Assembly: GCF_019649055.1 (NCBI RefSeq)
Contig: NW_026570268.1
Coordinates: forward strand, 620,001-684,000
Length of the DNA: 64,000 bases
Direction: 5' to 3'
DNA from: Paramacrobiotus metropolitanus
Lineage: Eukaryota > Tardigrada > Eutardigrada > Parachela > Macrobiotidae
Shown one piece after another: positions 1 through 12,122 of the stretch. The position numbers and the translations under genes were made by a program. A model generated the notes under the pieces. That model saw only the letters and a list, made by a program, of their open reading frames with translations, ran no database searches and was not told where the DNA came from. Each line of letters opens with the position of its first letter. Position 1 is the stretch's first letter.

Positions 1-4
1 TTAC

Positions 5-1283
5 CGCCGGGAGGCGACGAGAGTTGTGCGCCGGGGTTCACCTGGTTAGGCGCTCCCGCCAGCTGTTGGCCCTGTTTCGCCAGTTGACCTTTGACGGCCG
101 CTTTGGCGTCGGTGGGCGGGGAGTTGCCCTGGGCGGCGTTCATGAAGGCGGAGGGGTTCTTCCAGGGGTCGTTGAAGACGTCGCCCATGCCGCCGGCGCC
201 GAAGGTGGTGAAGGCGTTGGCCTGGTCGCCGCCGCCGCCGGGGCCGCCCGGCATCTGCATCGGCTGGGGCATCTGCATGGCGCCGGGTGGAGCGCCACCT
301 TGGAACCCTCCGCCGGGCGGCATCATCATGGGATTCATGTTGGAGCCCTGACCCATCATCTGCGGCGGCTGGCCGAACCCGCCGCCGCTCGGCATTCCCA
401 TTCCACCTCCCGGCATCCCACCGCCTGGCATCCCACCGCCCGGCATTCCGAAGCCGCCGAAGGGGTTCTGCTGTTGCGGCGGAGGCTGCTGGAAGTTATT
501 AGGCGCACCGCGGCCGGGGCCGCCTTGGCGTTGCTGGTTGAGCGCCTGGCCGATGTTGTTGAAAGGCGTGGCACTGCCGGCGAAGCGGGGATTATTCCCG
601 CTGTTCAGCGGGGCGATGGGCGCCGAGGGCGAATCGATTTTGCGGGAGGACAGGCCGGGGTTGGCGTTGGGGTAGGCGTTGTAGGGCTGGTCGTACAGGC
701 TGGGATTGTAACCGGCGCCCGAAGCGGGCCCGTACGCCGGGAAGTTGGAGCGAGCCAGCGCTATGCTGGGCGACTGCTGCGGTTGGCTGTTATAGTAGGC
801 GTTTGGGTTGGGCTGGTACTGGTTGGGGTTGCCTAACGACTGGTACTGCGGCTGTTGAGGCTGACCGGGTTGCGGGTACGGCTGGTACTGCCGGGACTGT
901 GGTTGTGGCGGGCCATTGGCGGTCGGTTGGTTTTGTTGAGCAAATACTGCAGAGGAAATAAAAAGAAATCGTACATAATACAAATGTCATATAAAACATA
1001 TAATTATATGCTCCGCATTATGTGGTATATACAGAGTACATATATGGTAATATATGCTACATGTTATATATCTATACTATATATGCCAATATATAGATAT
1101 ATATCTATATGCCATATATACCACACTATTTATGCCTTATATATGCCATACATATCCTCCATTTAAGGCACATATATGCCACGTGCGCCAACGTTTAACG
1201 GCAATTTAATTAAGCCACTGAAAAGGTCACTTACCGGAAGGAAGAAGGAAAACTAGGAATAGTCCGCTGCTGCGTTGTCGCAT
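5..1283 (-). CDS. Secreted Gln/Pro/Gly/Met-rich low-complexity protein, 3' end beyond window
   Basis: Two exons are visible on the minus strand. Exon 1 (1235-1283) starts at an ATG and encodes a signal peptide (MRQRSSGLFLVFLLPS), ending in phase 1 at a gtaagt donor. Exon 2 (5-946) follows a ctctgcag acceptor and stays open for 313 codons to a possible gtaa donor at the very edge. The mature chain opens VFAQQNQPT. It has a Gln/Pro/Tyr/Asn-rich first half and then a Gly/Met-rich part with repeated GMPGG units and QMPQPMQMPGG. No folded domain is recognisable. The composition suits an extracellular matrix, cuticle, egg-coat or adhesive protein, which is inference only. The gene is incomplete: at least 330 residues are here and the stop lies to the left. 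The neighbouring minus-strand gene at 3067-6004 has similar composition and the same exon plan. Confidence 0.75.
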
Positions 1284-3066
1284 GGTGCAGCTGAAGGGGG
1301 AAACAATAAAAGGAAGTGGTCGAAGCGTGGATTATCGAACGTTACACTCAGAACGATCGAGCCAAAGAATATCCGGTGTTTCACAGCTGAAGCGCTGCTG
1401 AGAACGGTGTGCACACTTGTGCGACTAGGTCATTCCGGTGCACGGAATAACGAGACGCACGAGAAGATGTGCGATTGAGGGTAAACGGCGATACTGTATA
1501 GTGCCAATGAAAGAGGCTGCCGGTGAGAAAGTGGCTAGGATCCCATTGAATTTGAGAATAAATGTGTTAAGGAAAGAAAGAAAGAAAGTAAGAATGACTG
1601 CTTAGAGTTCACCTGGCCCGGAACTCGTTTCTTGGCCGGCTGTTATATACTAGTCAACGCCGGTCTATCGTGATCTGATGATTCTGATCATGAGTGCAGG
1701 TGCAGTGTACTTTGCGGATGCGACGCGGTGAATCTACGATGTGATGTTCTATAAAGCAGCGTTCTTTGGCTTTGACCTGCGAGAGTGTCTTCACACTGTA
1801 TATGTACTGTTGATCATCAAAATGCCGTTTGGCCACTTTTCGCGGGCAGCTGCTCTCTTCCACGAAGCAGCCATAATTCTAATCTTGTCGTCATGTTAGC
1901 CGTTTCAAACTGGCTTAGTAAACGGTAGCCAGCACCTCGAATAATTATGATAACTGTACAATGACTAGCAGCATATGTGTAATAAAACTATACACATATA
2001 TCCGGTGCGTTAGCCGATTTTTCTACTGTACTTGTAGATTAAGACTAGTAACGTTAAAGGAGATCGGTAAGAAGCTGTTTTTAAGGACGGGCGAGAGTCG
2101 CTGTACTTGTTTTTTGTTTCAACGTTTAAGTTTGGGGATTATGCGTGGTAATGCTATGAGTTTGTTGTGCACAGTCCCTTCCCATTTTAATTGGGACAAA
2201 TTCTTCATTTGATCATATTTGTTGAGCGAAGCTCGCCTTGTACATATTGAGAAATAAAGTAGCAAATTATTAATTGTTGTTGATTACGGACTAATCATCT
2301 TGTTGTAGCTCCAACGTTGTGGCAACAGGTGCTGACTGCAGCCCGGATATTAATAAAATTTAAAAGGGTGTTTATTGCGCACTTAATCAGTTTTATACAG
2401 CAGTTAAATTATACGAGCAGTTAGCTACACGAGTGCTCGTACACTGGAATAAATATTCTGTTCAAGATCCCAGAACGAAGAAAACAAACACAGGTCAACG
2501 TCCGGTCTGAAAATTGACGTTAACTTGCTCCGCGTCACAGCCGGTGAGGCAAGGATGGGAAACGGGGAAGCCGCGGGAAGTGCAGAAAACTGTGCATGCG
2601 ACAGGTCGATTGGTATCGCTAGCTGTACCGCCTAGGGCGCCAGTCAGCCAATGACACTTCAGTACCAACAAACAACATGTGCTGGTGCGCGTACGTCGTA
2701 AATATTTGTAAATATTTTGTTAAATTTAAATATTTGCAAATATTTTGTTTTGCGATCAGTTGCAATAGTTGCTCAGCGGCACAATACATATTCATTTTTT
2801 TTATTTTTCTCGCTCATCAGCAGGCCAGTTAACAAAGTACACATTCCAGTTAAACTACGTAACAACGCCAGAACAATAACCAAAAATAACGCAGCGATTA
2901 TCCAAAATCTGCCGGTACATATGTATATATCAGAGTGCCGAATGTCAACGTATCACGAAAACAGGTAGATTCTTCTCGTATTTAACCGGTTAATTTAATT
3001 CACATTTTTTTCGCATCCAGAGAATTTTGTACAAAATAGTAGCAGCGATCGGCGAAAAATGAGAAA
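1284..3066. other. Intergenic; no gene seen, contains one dispersed repeat
   Basis: No supported coding sequence. This stretch lies upstream of the minus-strand gene at 5-1283 and downstream of the one at 3067-6004. It includes a dispersed repeat at about 2080-2265 and an AT-rich patch with repeated AAATATTTG words near 2700-2745. Confidence 0.5.
2080..2265 (+). repeat. Dispersed repeat copy 1 (second copy at about 41870-42050)
   Basis: The two stretches align over about 180 bases with scattered changes and small indels. They share words such as GTTTCAACGTTTAAGTT, GACAGTCCCTTC and a closing AAATAAA. No coding sequence and no clear terminal repeats were seen. It could be a SINE or a relic of a larger element. 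Confidence 0.55.
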
Positions 3067-6004
3067 TTATTTGCGCGTGCCGCCGGACGCCGCGGAATCG
3101 GTGGCGCCCTTGAGATAGTAGGTCTTCTCAGGGTGAAGGGTGTTCTTGCCGTATAGAAGGAAGTCCGTCGGCTGGGGAATTCCGTAGGGCGCTATATAAA
3201 AATAACAATATTAACTGCTTAATCAGTATAAATTAATATATGTCCAGCTCACCTAAGTCGTAGTTGTAGCCGAGGTAGTAGGGTCGGTAACCGTATCCGA
3301 AGCCGCCGTAAGCGCCTAAACATTTAACAACATGTCAGCGATACACGCGGCTGTACTGGCCCGCGGCGCTAACGGAAGCTATTGAACTGACACGGGTCAA
3401 ACACGCCACGTACCGTACGGATAGGGCGCTCCACCGGACGGATACCCGAACCCGGTCCCACCGCCGATCCCGCCCAAGAACGGACTGTACCGGCTACTGC
3501 CCGTGCCGCCGGTATAACCTCCACCGCCGCCGTACCCGCCGCTTCCGACGTAGTTCGTCACGCCGCCCGAGTATCCCGCCGGTCCGGCCATCCCGCCCGC
3601 GTAGCCCGGCTGGCCCGAGGCACCGTAGGCGTCGCGTGCACTGGGCTGCTGCAGTGCCTGGGCACCGGCTTGTGCCGACAACTCCCGGCCTTGGATTTGG
3701 GGTTGCGGCGCCATCGCTGGGTTGCCCGGCATCGGGGCCGCGTCGAAGAAGGCGCGCTGCTGTGCTTCGCCGGGGTTTTCCTGATTATCTTGGGCTTGGT
3801 TGGGATCGGCGCTGGCCACGGCCGCTGCGGCGTTGGTATCGTCCGCCGGTTTCGGGGGCTCCGTGGCCGCCGGGGTCGTTTCGTCCGGCAATGCGATTTG
3901 CTATAATAATATAGGTCACTGTTTAAAATAGTGTCATAAAACATATATATATAGTGTCATAAAATAGTGTCATTAAAATAGTGTCATAATATAGTGTCAT
4001 TAAAATAGTGTCATAAAACACGTATATATTTATTTATATTGACCTTTATCGGCATATATGCATATATAGACCGAACTACCTCTTGAATGCGGGATTGTTC
4101 CGGGAGCGGTTGCGGCTGCGACGCCGGGATGGCGTTCTGGTTGGGATTTGGATTGCCTTGACCGGAAACCGGGATGAACATGCCGTCACTGGCCGCGTTG
4201 GGATTGAACTGCGCTACCGACTTCGGCTGCATAAACTGTCCGCTGGCGGCGGGGTTGGGCTGTCCGCCGTCCGGCTGCCCGAAGCCGGCTTGCGGGAATT
4301 GCGGCTGGAACTGCGAAGGTTGTTGGAATTGCGGTGCTTGCTGGAACTGCAGCTGCTGTTGTTGCGGGTCGAACTGGGAGGGGGGCAGCGGTTGCTGGCC
4401 CTGCAGCGCCGGATCCAGCGGCGCCAGTTGGGAGGCATCGGCGCCCGTCTGCTGCGGGAACTGGCCGGGTACGCCGCCCTGAGTGAACTGGTCGAACTGG
4501 CCGGGATTGTTGGGCAGCGGCACCTGCTGGAAGATGTTGTTCTGGCCGCCGAACGACGGCACCTGCTGGCTGGTGAACTGGTCGGCGCCCGGGACGAAGT
4601 TGGAGCCACCGCCGAACTGCGGATTAGCGGTGTCGGCGCCGCCGAAGAAGTTGGGCGACTGCCCACCACCGCCGAATCCTCCCTGCGGCGGCATTCCAAA
4701 CTGGTTGGGGTCCTGACCTTGACCACCGAACGCCCCTTGGCCGCCAAACCCTCCTTGGCCACCAAACTGGCCCCCGCCGGCGCCTCCGAAGGGGTTCATG
4801 GGGTCCAGCATCGGCATATCCTGACGACCGGCGATCCCGGGCGCTGGGTGGGCGGGAATGAACCCGCTAGCGTCAACGTTGTTGGAGGTCAGCGCGCTGG
4901 AGAAATCGGCTTGCTGTGGCGCCACAAACTGCCCGGATGGCGGTTGCTGCTGCGACAGGGCAGCGGCCGGGTTAACGAACCCATCGGCGTTGTTGCTGGG
5001 ACCGCCGAAGACGGCCGGCGCGGTCTGCACCTGACCGGAAGTGTCCTTGGGAGCTTCGGCAGGTTTCGGACGCGCCGCAAAGGAGGGCGGTGCCACCTGG
5101 CGGATGAAGGGGATGTCGTTGTTGGCCGGGATGAAGCTGACGTCGCTCTTGCCTTCCGGCTGTGGTTTGGGGAGCGCCGGCGCGGCCTCTGTGGTCGTCG
5201 TCGTGGTAGTGGTGGCGGCGGTGGTCGTGGCCCGGGGAGCGCCGAAGCCGACCAGCGACTGTTTGTTGTGGGCCAGGCTGCGCAGCGAGAGGAAAGCCGG
5301 CGGCCGGTCGTAGCTGATGGCGTTGGTCTTGAAGTCGCCGGCGCTGTTGTCGTCCCCGGCCACCGTGTCGTCGCCGAGGTCGGCGCGGCCGGCGATGCTT
5401 GGCTGGAAGAAGTTGCCGCGCGACGCGAAGGCGGGGGACGCGTCGGCGTAGATCAGGTCGGGACTTCTCCTTAGGCGGCCCGCGTGCAAACTGAAGTCTC
5501 TCCGCAACACTGTAGAATTAATGATTGTTAGATAGAGAATCAGCTCATTATGCGTGATTGACAGGCGGCGAGTTGGTGTTTACACGCTGTTAATTATGTA
5601 CTTTCCTGCATTTGATTAGCATAAATAAACCATGGCCGATAGGTGAAAGTCACAAGCAGTATTAAATTAACCCACAGGTTTCACTTTTGCGCTGACATTT
5701 AATTATTCTGCAATTCAATCTAAATTCTAATTACTTTTACATATTTGATATTTTATGGCAAGCTAATCGAGATATAAATATAATCAAAATTTTACAGACA
5801 TACACGTATAAAGAATATATATATTTCATATATGTATTTTACAGATCTACAAAAAATTTTTGTAAGATTTTTTTCGATTGCTTAATTTCTGTAACTAACG
5901 TATTCTCAAGGTCACTTGTTTCTTAGGTTAGACTTACCGGACGATAAGGAGCAGGGAAGAGAGAAGAGGATAAAAAAGAGGGACGCTCTGCTTAGCGCCG
6001 GCAT
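3067..6004 (-). CDS. Secreted Gln/Pro/Gly/Phe-rich low-complexity protein, 723 aa
   Basis: Five exons on the minus strand: 5938-6004, 4080-5509, 3414-3900, 3253-3315 and 3067-3191. All junctions have GT..AG and the phases join without a stop (724 codons including TAA). Exon 1 is a signal peptide (MPALSRASLFFILFSLPCSLSS) ending in phase 1. The mature part has a Thr run, then Gln-rich sequence with GGFGGQG-like units and QFQQ/QPQF words (most of exon 2). A Pro/Ala and then Gly/Tyr-rich part follows (exon 3). The tail is Tyr-rich (YGYRPYYLGYNYD) and ends in a more ordinary 40-residue stretch. I recognise no catalytic domain. The composition resembles insect-type cuticle, silk or glue proteins, but no homology claim is made. 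It probably belongs to the same functional group as the gene at 5-1283. Confidence 0.8.
3928..4015. repeat. Intronic minisatellite, ATAGTGTCAT-based
   Basis: Six copies of the word ATAGTGTCAT, separated by short AT-rich spacers (TAAA, TAATAT and similar), lie inside intron 2 of the minus-strand gene at 3067-6004. Confidence 0.8.
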
Positions 6005-6859
6005 CGTGACACGCTGGCTCAGTGGATGGCGGGCGGAAATGCAGCCGCCGTTGCGGCACTGACTCGGCGGATCAAGATCAAGAGCGGAGGATAATTGGCG
6101 CGAGGTCACTGTCAGCACGAGAAAAATCGCGAAAGAATAGGCTGAAGAACACTGACAGCCAATTACTATGCGGCAGTCTGTCAAGTCAACTGAACGCGGA
6201 AGCGACGTGAATGAACGAATATCACCGTTAGTTGTGTTATATCCACCGACAATTGCCCAGCCGGCGTTTATCTGTGTGTCTATATATCTTCTCTTTCTTT
6301 CACTTCACGCCGACAAGTATAGCGGTTTATGGCGGATGGTGTTAGTCAGGTTCTTCTCTGAACTTTCACCTTGAAGATGCTGCAACGTTGTGTCACTTGA
6401 CGGTTGTTATATGTACGTATATATACAAGCACACTGGCCGCAACGAGTGCAATGCCCATCGGACGGAATGCGCGAATCGCAGCTTTTAGCTGCAGCGTGT
6501 AGTGTTTCTTATCGTAGCGTCATTAATTAGTGTTATCACATGCAAACTGCAGTTTCATTGGCCGCTGGCATCGGCGTCAGCAGCTTCGTCCACTGGTATT
6601 AATTTTATAGCGATCCGGATGCGGCGTAAGTGTGCTCATCGTCTGGCCGAACCCAGAACCGGCACACGCTCCGGCCGCTTCTTTTCTCGTACAAATATTA
6701 CTGCACTTGATCTAATATACATGTATTATTATAATAAACCAGTACTGGCACCTGTGCCATAAAGCGGCCTTTAATAACGGGTTGCGCATTCGAGCGGTCT
6801 CCTCTCCGCATCGCTGCCTCCCCTCTCACGGCGTTATTTCCCTGCCGATTAGTCTTACT
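6005..6859. other. Intergenic, no gene seen
   Basis: This is the likely promoter side of the minus-strand gene ending at 6004. Short open frames here start at non-ATG codons and show no recognisable protein. I see no RNA gene. Confidence 0.4.
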
Positions 6860-7655
6860 GCTATGTAATGCCGCAGTGACTTACCGAGCAGGCTGATTTA
6901 TTTCTACGCCGGTAGCGTTGATTGTACTGATAAGGAAGTTGCTATTACAACAGTTTATAACGCAGTAATATGCTAGATTTATATATTTTATAACGTACAA
7001 GAAAGCTGAAGGATAGCACTATCAAAATCATTAAACTGCGTCTACTAGCCAATGGGCAGCGATTGGTCTGTACTGCGCCAGTGCAACACTGCGTTATCTG
7101 TACGTACGCTAAGCGCTGCACTCGTACGCGACCGGCTGAACCGGTTTAAAATGCTGCCTCGCCACTGGCCAGTCAGCGCAGTGTACGAAGCGTGCCTGCT
7201 ATACATGTGCAATTGTGCATGGTGCAGTACCGGTATTTTTGCCGGTACTCTTCGATAATACCTTCTCTCTTCTTAGCGAGATTCGGATGTTTTCGATAGA
7301 TAAGAATTTTCCGATTTCCATCATCAATAGCACAGCACGAGGACAGCAGAGAAACCGGTTTGTCAACCCACGAAAAATTCTTCAGTGTAGCAGCACCGCG
7401 GAAGATTTAACCGTGGCCTGCCATGAAAATGCTAACTGCCAGTGTGTCGTTGGCTGCACTGAGTCCAGAAAGAAGTGCTGCACGGTATCCACAAAATCAG
7501 TGCCTTTGAGCTCTTTGGCATGTCTCGATAATCGCGCTGCTTCGTTTGGATGCTCCAGTGCATCCCTGTTTAGCAGCAAAGGCAGTCGGAAACGCGTTCC
7601 CACGGTTATAAGCGTGGGAATTTTAAACCCGTAGTTTATTGGCGGTGTGCCAGCC

Positions 7656-9485
7656 ATGTTGCCGGCGCAGTACGCCGCGATACGTCCCCGTCCGCCCAGT
7701 CCGGCGCCCAGTACCGTCACCGTCGTTCAGCCGGACGCGGACGACGCTCCGCCGCCGGAGCCAGCGCCCGGGCGTCGAGCCGGCGCCACGGCCAACAAAA
7801 AGACTGTGCGGGAGTACAGTTTCGTCAACACGGTAACGACAACTCGTGTTGTGCTGCCGACAGTACCTGCTTAATGTTGGTTGATGTCCATAGGAGAAGA
7901 GCATCAGCTGTCCGCTGTCCTGCATCTGCAACGTCGTAGCGCGCAGTAAGGAGAAGCGGCACGCCAAGCCCAAGCAAGTTGTGTCGCACGCCGTGCGTGG
8001 CGTAAGTAGTGCTGTTCTATGGTCGTTTTATTCCACGTGCAATAAAAAAAATTTGGTTTGTCGTGCAGGGCCAGTGCTTCCTGTTGTGCTTGCTGGACAG
8101 TCCACGCAGTGCGCCCACCTTCCTGCGCCAGTGCCTGGTCAGCCAAGACCTGCGCCTGGCCTACTGGCAGCACTTGACCGCCACCAACGGACTGCCGCAC
8201 GAACGCCACGAGTACTGGTCAGTCAACAGCAGAAGGTCGCATCGTTTTAACGGCCTTGATTTAACTAACCGGCTTTTTCCGCAGGGATGACGAGCGGGAG
8301 AACAGTATGCGGGAGGCGCTGTTCGCTCCGCTGTCGGCGGAAGAGCAGCGTCACCAGCGGGAGATTGCCGCCTGCGACAATACGGCCGACTGGTGTGCCC
8401 GCACCCACAACGGGCAGACGGCCATGGCCGGTCTGCCAGCCGTGGTGGCAGTGCCGACAGTGTTGTCGGCGGCCGTTGGCAGTGGCCAACCGTCGGCCAG
8501 CGCCCCCGCCCCTGTTAGTGTGGTAAATGGCTCGCAGCCTCGGCCGCCAGTGACCACCACACCCACTGTCAATGCCAGCGCCAGCCCTATACCACGGCCA
8601 CTGATGGCCACCACACCCACCGTTGGCACGGGCATAACCACCACGCCCACCGTCAACACCAGCGCCAGTCTAATGCCGCCTCCTATCGCTCTGCCGGCAG
8701 TCCGCACCCTCATGCAGCCCAACAAGGTGCCCCGCCCAGTACCGGCGGTCAGCGTGGCCGGCATCCCACCGCCGAATGCCCCCGTCGCAAGCGTCACCAT
8801 ACCGCCGCCCGTGGCCGTCATGTCCCTGTCCAGCGACCTGAGCAGGAGCGCCGACACCACCGACCGCGGTGTACCGACCGTTCTCAAGCGTCTCCCGGAG
8901 CGGTTGTGTAAGAAACGGACCGCTGGCGCACCGGACACCGGTGCCAACGCTGTGGCGCCCCCTCCACCGTCCGCAGTACCGCCTCCCCGGCCAGCACCGG
9001 TTGCCCGTCCCAACCCACCGAAGAGGCCGTCCGCGGCAGCGGAAGCGGCGCTCTTCCCGGTGGAGCGGGTCATGGGCGCCAAGCTGGTGACGGACAGCAG
9101 CAAGCGCGGGCCGGCGGCGCGCCAGACCTTCTATCTCATCAAGTGGGAGGGCTTTCCGCGCAGCCACAGCACCTGGGAACCGCGGACGCAGCTGCACTGT
9201 CTGCAGGCCATTCGGAACTTCCACAAGGCGCACGGGTAGGTCGAGATCAACTTCGGGCCGCCGGAAGTCAGTCGCCATTTGAATAATTTAGCTGACGCAC
9301 TATTTTTGATTTGGCTTAGGAGATTAACAGTGCGAAAGCCGAAAATCCTCAGCCCGGAAGGCGCGGATTTCGAGATGTCCCGGGGAGAGCCGCCGGAGGA
9401 AGGGCAGCCGGCCAAGCAGCCAACCGAAACGGGAGCGTCGACGTCGCTGTATCTGCGCAGTCGGCTGTGCGCACTTCCGGCCTAA
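7656..9485 (+). CDS. Chromodomain protein, 516 aa (unit A, intact copy)
   Basis: Five exons: 7656-7832, 7894-8001, 8069-8217, 8285-9235 and 9320-9485. Phases are consistent and there are 517 codons with TAA. The N-terminal part (exons 1-3) is Pro-rich and then Cys-containing, with no domain I recognise. Exon 4 has a long Pro/Ala/Thr-rich linker and then a chromodomain near residues 400-460. It contains the motifs FPVERVMGAK, YLIKWEGFP and STWEPRTQLHC, with aromatic positions expected to form a methyl-lysine cage (F, W, F). The STWEPR..L.C..AI..FH end is most like SUV39-type chromodomains, but no SET domain follows. The last exon is a short charged tail. The family suggests chromatin binding in the nucleus; the exact role is unknown. 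A damaged paralogue lies at 36346-38163. Confidence 0.8.
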
Positions 9486-10141
9486 TCAGCGACACACGCC
9501 GCTGCCGCATCAGTTATTACATATCCAATGATGTTTCCTTTTTCTATAGTTGTATTAGTTAAGCGGCCGATTAACAGGCATTTGAACTAGCTACTTCTTT
9601 GTCCCGCTTATAAAATTTGTCATGTATTGTCATGTGTAGGAATCGTATCTTTATTGTATCGTAATGGTCAGGAAAACAACTGAAAGGAAACAGGAATCGT
9701 AACTAGAGAACAGGGAAAACACAAGAGAAGTTGCTAAGAAGACAAGGACAAAGGACAGAAATAGGAAAGTATTAGAAGGACAATAAACACGTGAACTCAG
9801 TATACTACAAAATTATTTACAAGTCTTTTGGCGTGTATCCGCTGTTTTTACTGGGTTATTAATACGGCGCACATATATCATCAGAAACTGTTAAATAAGT
9901 ACTGTACGTACTACGGAGGTGACTGTGCCGGCTACGGCGTAAACGCCTTAATAATACAACCGCGTTTCCGCTCGCCGGCGCGACGGATGGCCGGCGTTTC
10001 AGTTCGGTTCGGCGAAGGCCGGTGTGCGGCTTCGCGGTACGGTGCACGGTGTTTACGCGAAGGCTTCCGTGTTGGAAACTGGATTTCCTCGCAAGTACAG
10101 ATACAACACGCCGTGCTACACACTATACGCGAGCGGAAGGT

Positions 10142-10173
10142 GATTTGTTGTTTTTGCTGTTAGACAACAAATC
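10142..10173. promoter_or_regulatory. Conserved hairpin upstream of the secreted Gln/Asn-rich gene (unit A)
   Basis: GATTTGTTGT and its exact reverse complement ACAACAAATC flank a 12-base loop. The same hairpin with one loop change stands at 38614-38645, at a matching distance (about 245-275 bases) before the signal-peptide ATG. Function is unknown: it may be a promoter element, a 5' UTR structure or chance conservation within a young duplication. Confidence 0.5.
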
Positions 10174-10619
10174 TCCTGGCTCTGGGCTAAAATAACAAGA
10201 GACAGTCTTTATAACGCGCCAACACGCCGACGCCGGCTGGATGCATCTGTATTAAATCAATAATCGCCCATATAGCTTTCCTTAGTTATTGTTGCTCACA
10301 ATTACTTGGTAGTTGACTTGTCGCGGCATTCGGTAATTTTCCTATTTATTTTGCGAAGCCGGTGTGTGGAAACCTTTGATCCCAGTGCCAGTATTACAAT
10401 TTTCTACTCCTTGTACAATGACGGCGATTTGCGTAGCAGTGTGTCTACTCCTCGGCGGGGCCATGGCCTTTCCATCCAGTAAGTAACGGAAAGAGTATTA
10501 CGTGTACTTATATATAATATCCCTGTTCTTATACGTCGGCGATGTATTCCTGTGCCGCCTAGTTACAAGTGTCTCTCACGAGAAAATTTCTTTCGAGTAA
10601 CCTGAATTCCTGTACAAAT

Positions 10620-11023
10620 CAGTAGTAATAGACGCCTATCCACCGGCTTTTTGATGTGGGACGCTGATAAGAGCGTCCCGGGATGACGTCCCGTTTTCAA
10701 AAAATTTTCAAAAAAATTCGAAAAAGATGAATACCCCCATAATCCATTTAAGGAACGATAATATACGATTGTAAAAGTCCATCGGGTAGTAATTAGCTTT
10801 CCGTCAGTTCCTATTTTGGCTATAAATACCACCGTCCATTCAGGCTTTCATGTTCAAACACGTTTCTCTATTTAAAACATATTTAACCTATTTTTACGAA
10901 TTTCTCTAGGTCGTTAGGAATTTTTTCAGAATTCCCTAAGTTATTTTTGAAAAACGGGACGTCATCCCGGGACGCTCTTATCAGCGTCCCACATCTGAAA
11001 GCAGGTGGATTCTATTACTACTC
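10620..11023. mobile_element. MITE-like element with about 85-base terminal inverted repeats
   Basis: The left end begins CAGTAGTAATAGA and the right end, read in reverse, begins GAGTAGTAATAGA. The arms continue to match through GATGTGGGACGCTGATAAGA, a GGGATGACGTCCC hairpin and a run of T then A. Each arm itself folds (GGGACGCT...AGCGTCCC). No coding capacity. The paralogous site in unit B (around 39080) reads straight through TGTACAAACCACTTT, so this is a clean insertion, probably with an AAA-type target duplication. Confidence 0.85.
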
Positions 11024-11211
11024 AAACCACTTTCCTGCCTAACGCAATTTACGTTTCACGAAAACGCGTGAGCTGAATATTTTGCATGAAGAAAATTCAG
11101 GGACTTCCGGCGCTTGACGCAAATGCTACGTAAACGTGAAATGCGAATGTTCAGTTTGATTGAGGATGATTTTTCAGTCTCGCTACGGAAGTATAGTGGA
11201 CAAGAATTTTT

Positions 11212-12065
11212 GTTTATTGGGCAAACGCCATCAGTGTAACAAAAGTGTATACGCGTAATACTACTTAAAATGATACAAATTTAAACGTTAAAAAAACAAC
11301 CAAAATCGTTATCGCCGTCAAAAATCCTAGGACGCATACTTCTATTCAAGGTGCCCAAAACAGCGGCAGCGTTTCCTTTTACTACAGTCAGACTTAATCT
11401 CTGCTTCAAAAATGCAGTAGAACGAGGTTCCCCTGTCACGTCGCGAATCTTTCTGCCAGCGAAACGAATGAGCTCCATAAAATCCGAACCGAATGTGCCA
11501 AAAGTTTCGACTGCCAGGGCGTAAAACAGGTAACCCATCCTTTCCACGTAGGCGTATTTACGGCGTTTGTAATCTTCGGCCATATGTGCAACATTACCGG
11601 ATGCGCTCGCACTTGCCCGGACATGCGATGCAGCTACTGTGTCCCAGCATGTGGCGCCCCATACCAAGTACGAATCGGCGTGGCACTTCGTTTTGGACTT
11701 CCAGCAGTAGAAGAACACGATTGTGTGAACTGCGGAAGCCATGTAGAAACGAACGGCCACCATGGCCTTTCTTGTTCCAGCAGCAGAGGCAGATGGTCTA
11801 GACATACCGAACTAAATGCCGAAACAAAGCGGGCTTTGGAGCATGCTGGGTATCCATGTCAAAGCGAGCCACTCGGAATGTCAGGCAAAGATAACACGCG
11901 GCCAGACGGCATGACCCTAGTGCCGGTACGGGATGGTAAGGCGCTGGTATGGGACTCCACATGCTGGGACACAGTAGCTGCAACGCATGTCCGGGCAAGT
12001 GGGAGCGCATCCGGTAGTGTTGCACATATGGCCGAAGATTGCAAACGCCGTAAATACGCCTACGT
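11212..12065. mobile_element. Non-LTR retrotransposon 3' fragment with internal inversion
   Basis: The minus strand of about 11281-11690 encodes the C-terminal end of a non-LTR protein (WDTVAASHVRA, RKYAYVERMGYLFYAL, ending in a stop at 11281). The plus strand of about 11660-12065 encodes the part just before it, with a CxxC..H...C cluster and RPDGMTLVPV...WDSTCWDTVA. The two share an inverted stretch of about 120 bases (11,530-11,655 against 11,940-12,065). The paralogue at 39,280 reads GTGGACAGTAATGGATGACC where this copy is split. The layout fits a 5'-inverted (twin-primed) insertion. It is dead: no start and no RT core. Confidence 0.65.
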
Positions 12066-12122
12066 GGACAGGAATAGATGACCGGGAAATCAGTTAATAA
12101 TAATTTTATATTCCGTGTAAAA

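Noticed and set aside
24-836. Plus-strand frame of 270 codons
   Set aside because: Starts at GTG and is the complement of the Gln/Gly/Met-rich exon on the minus strand.
4083-5474. Long plus-strand open frame opposite the Gln-rich gene
   Set aside because: It is antisense to an exon with signal peptide, splice sites and coherent low-complexity protein. The frame is open only because of biased codons.
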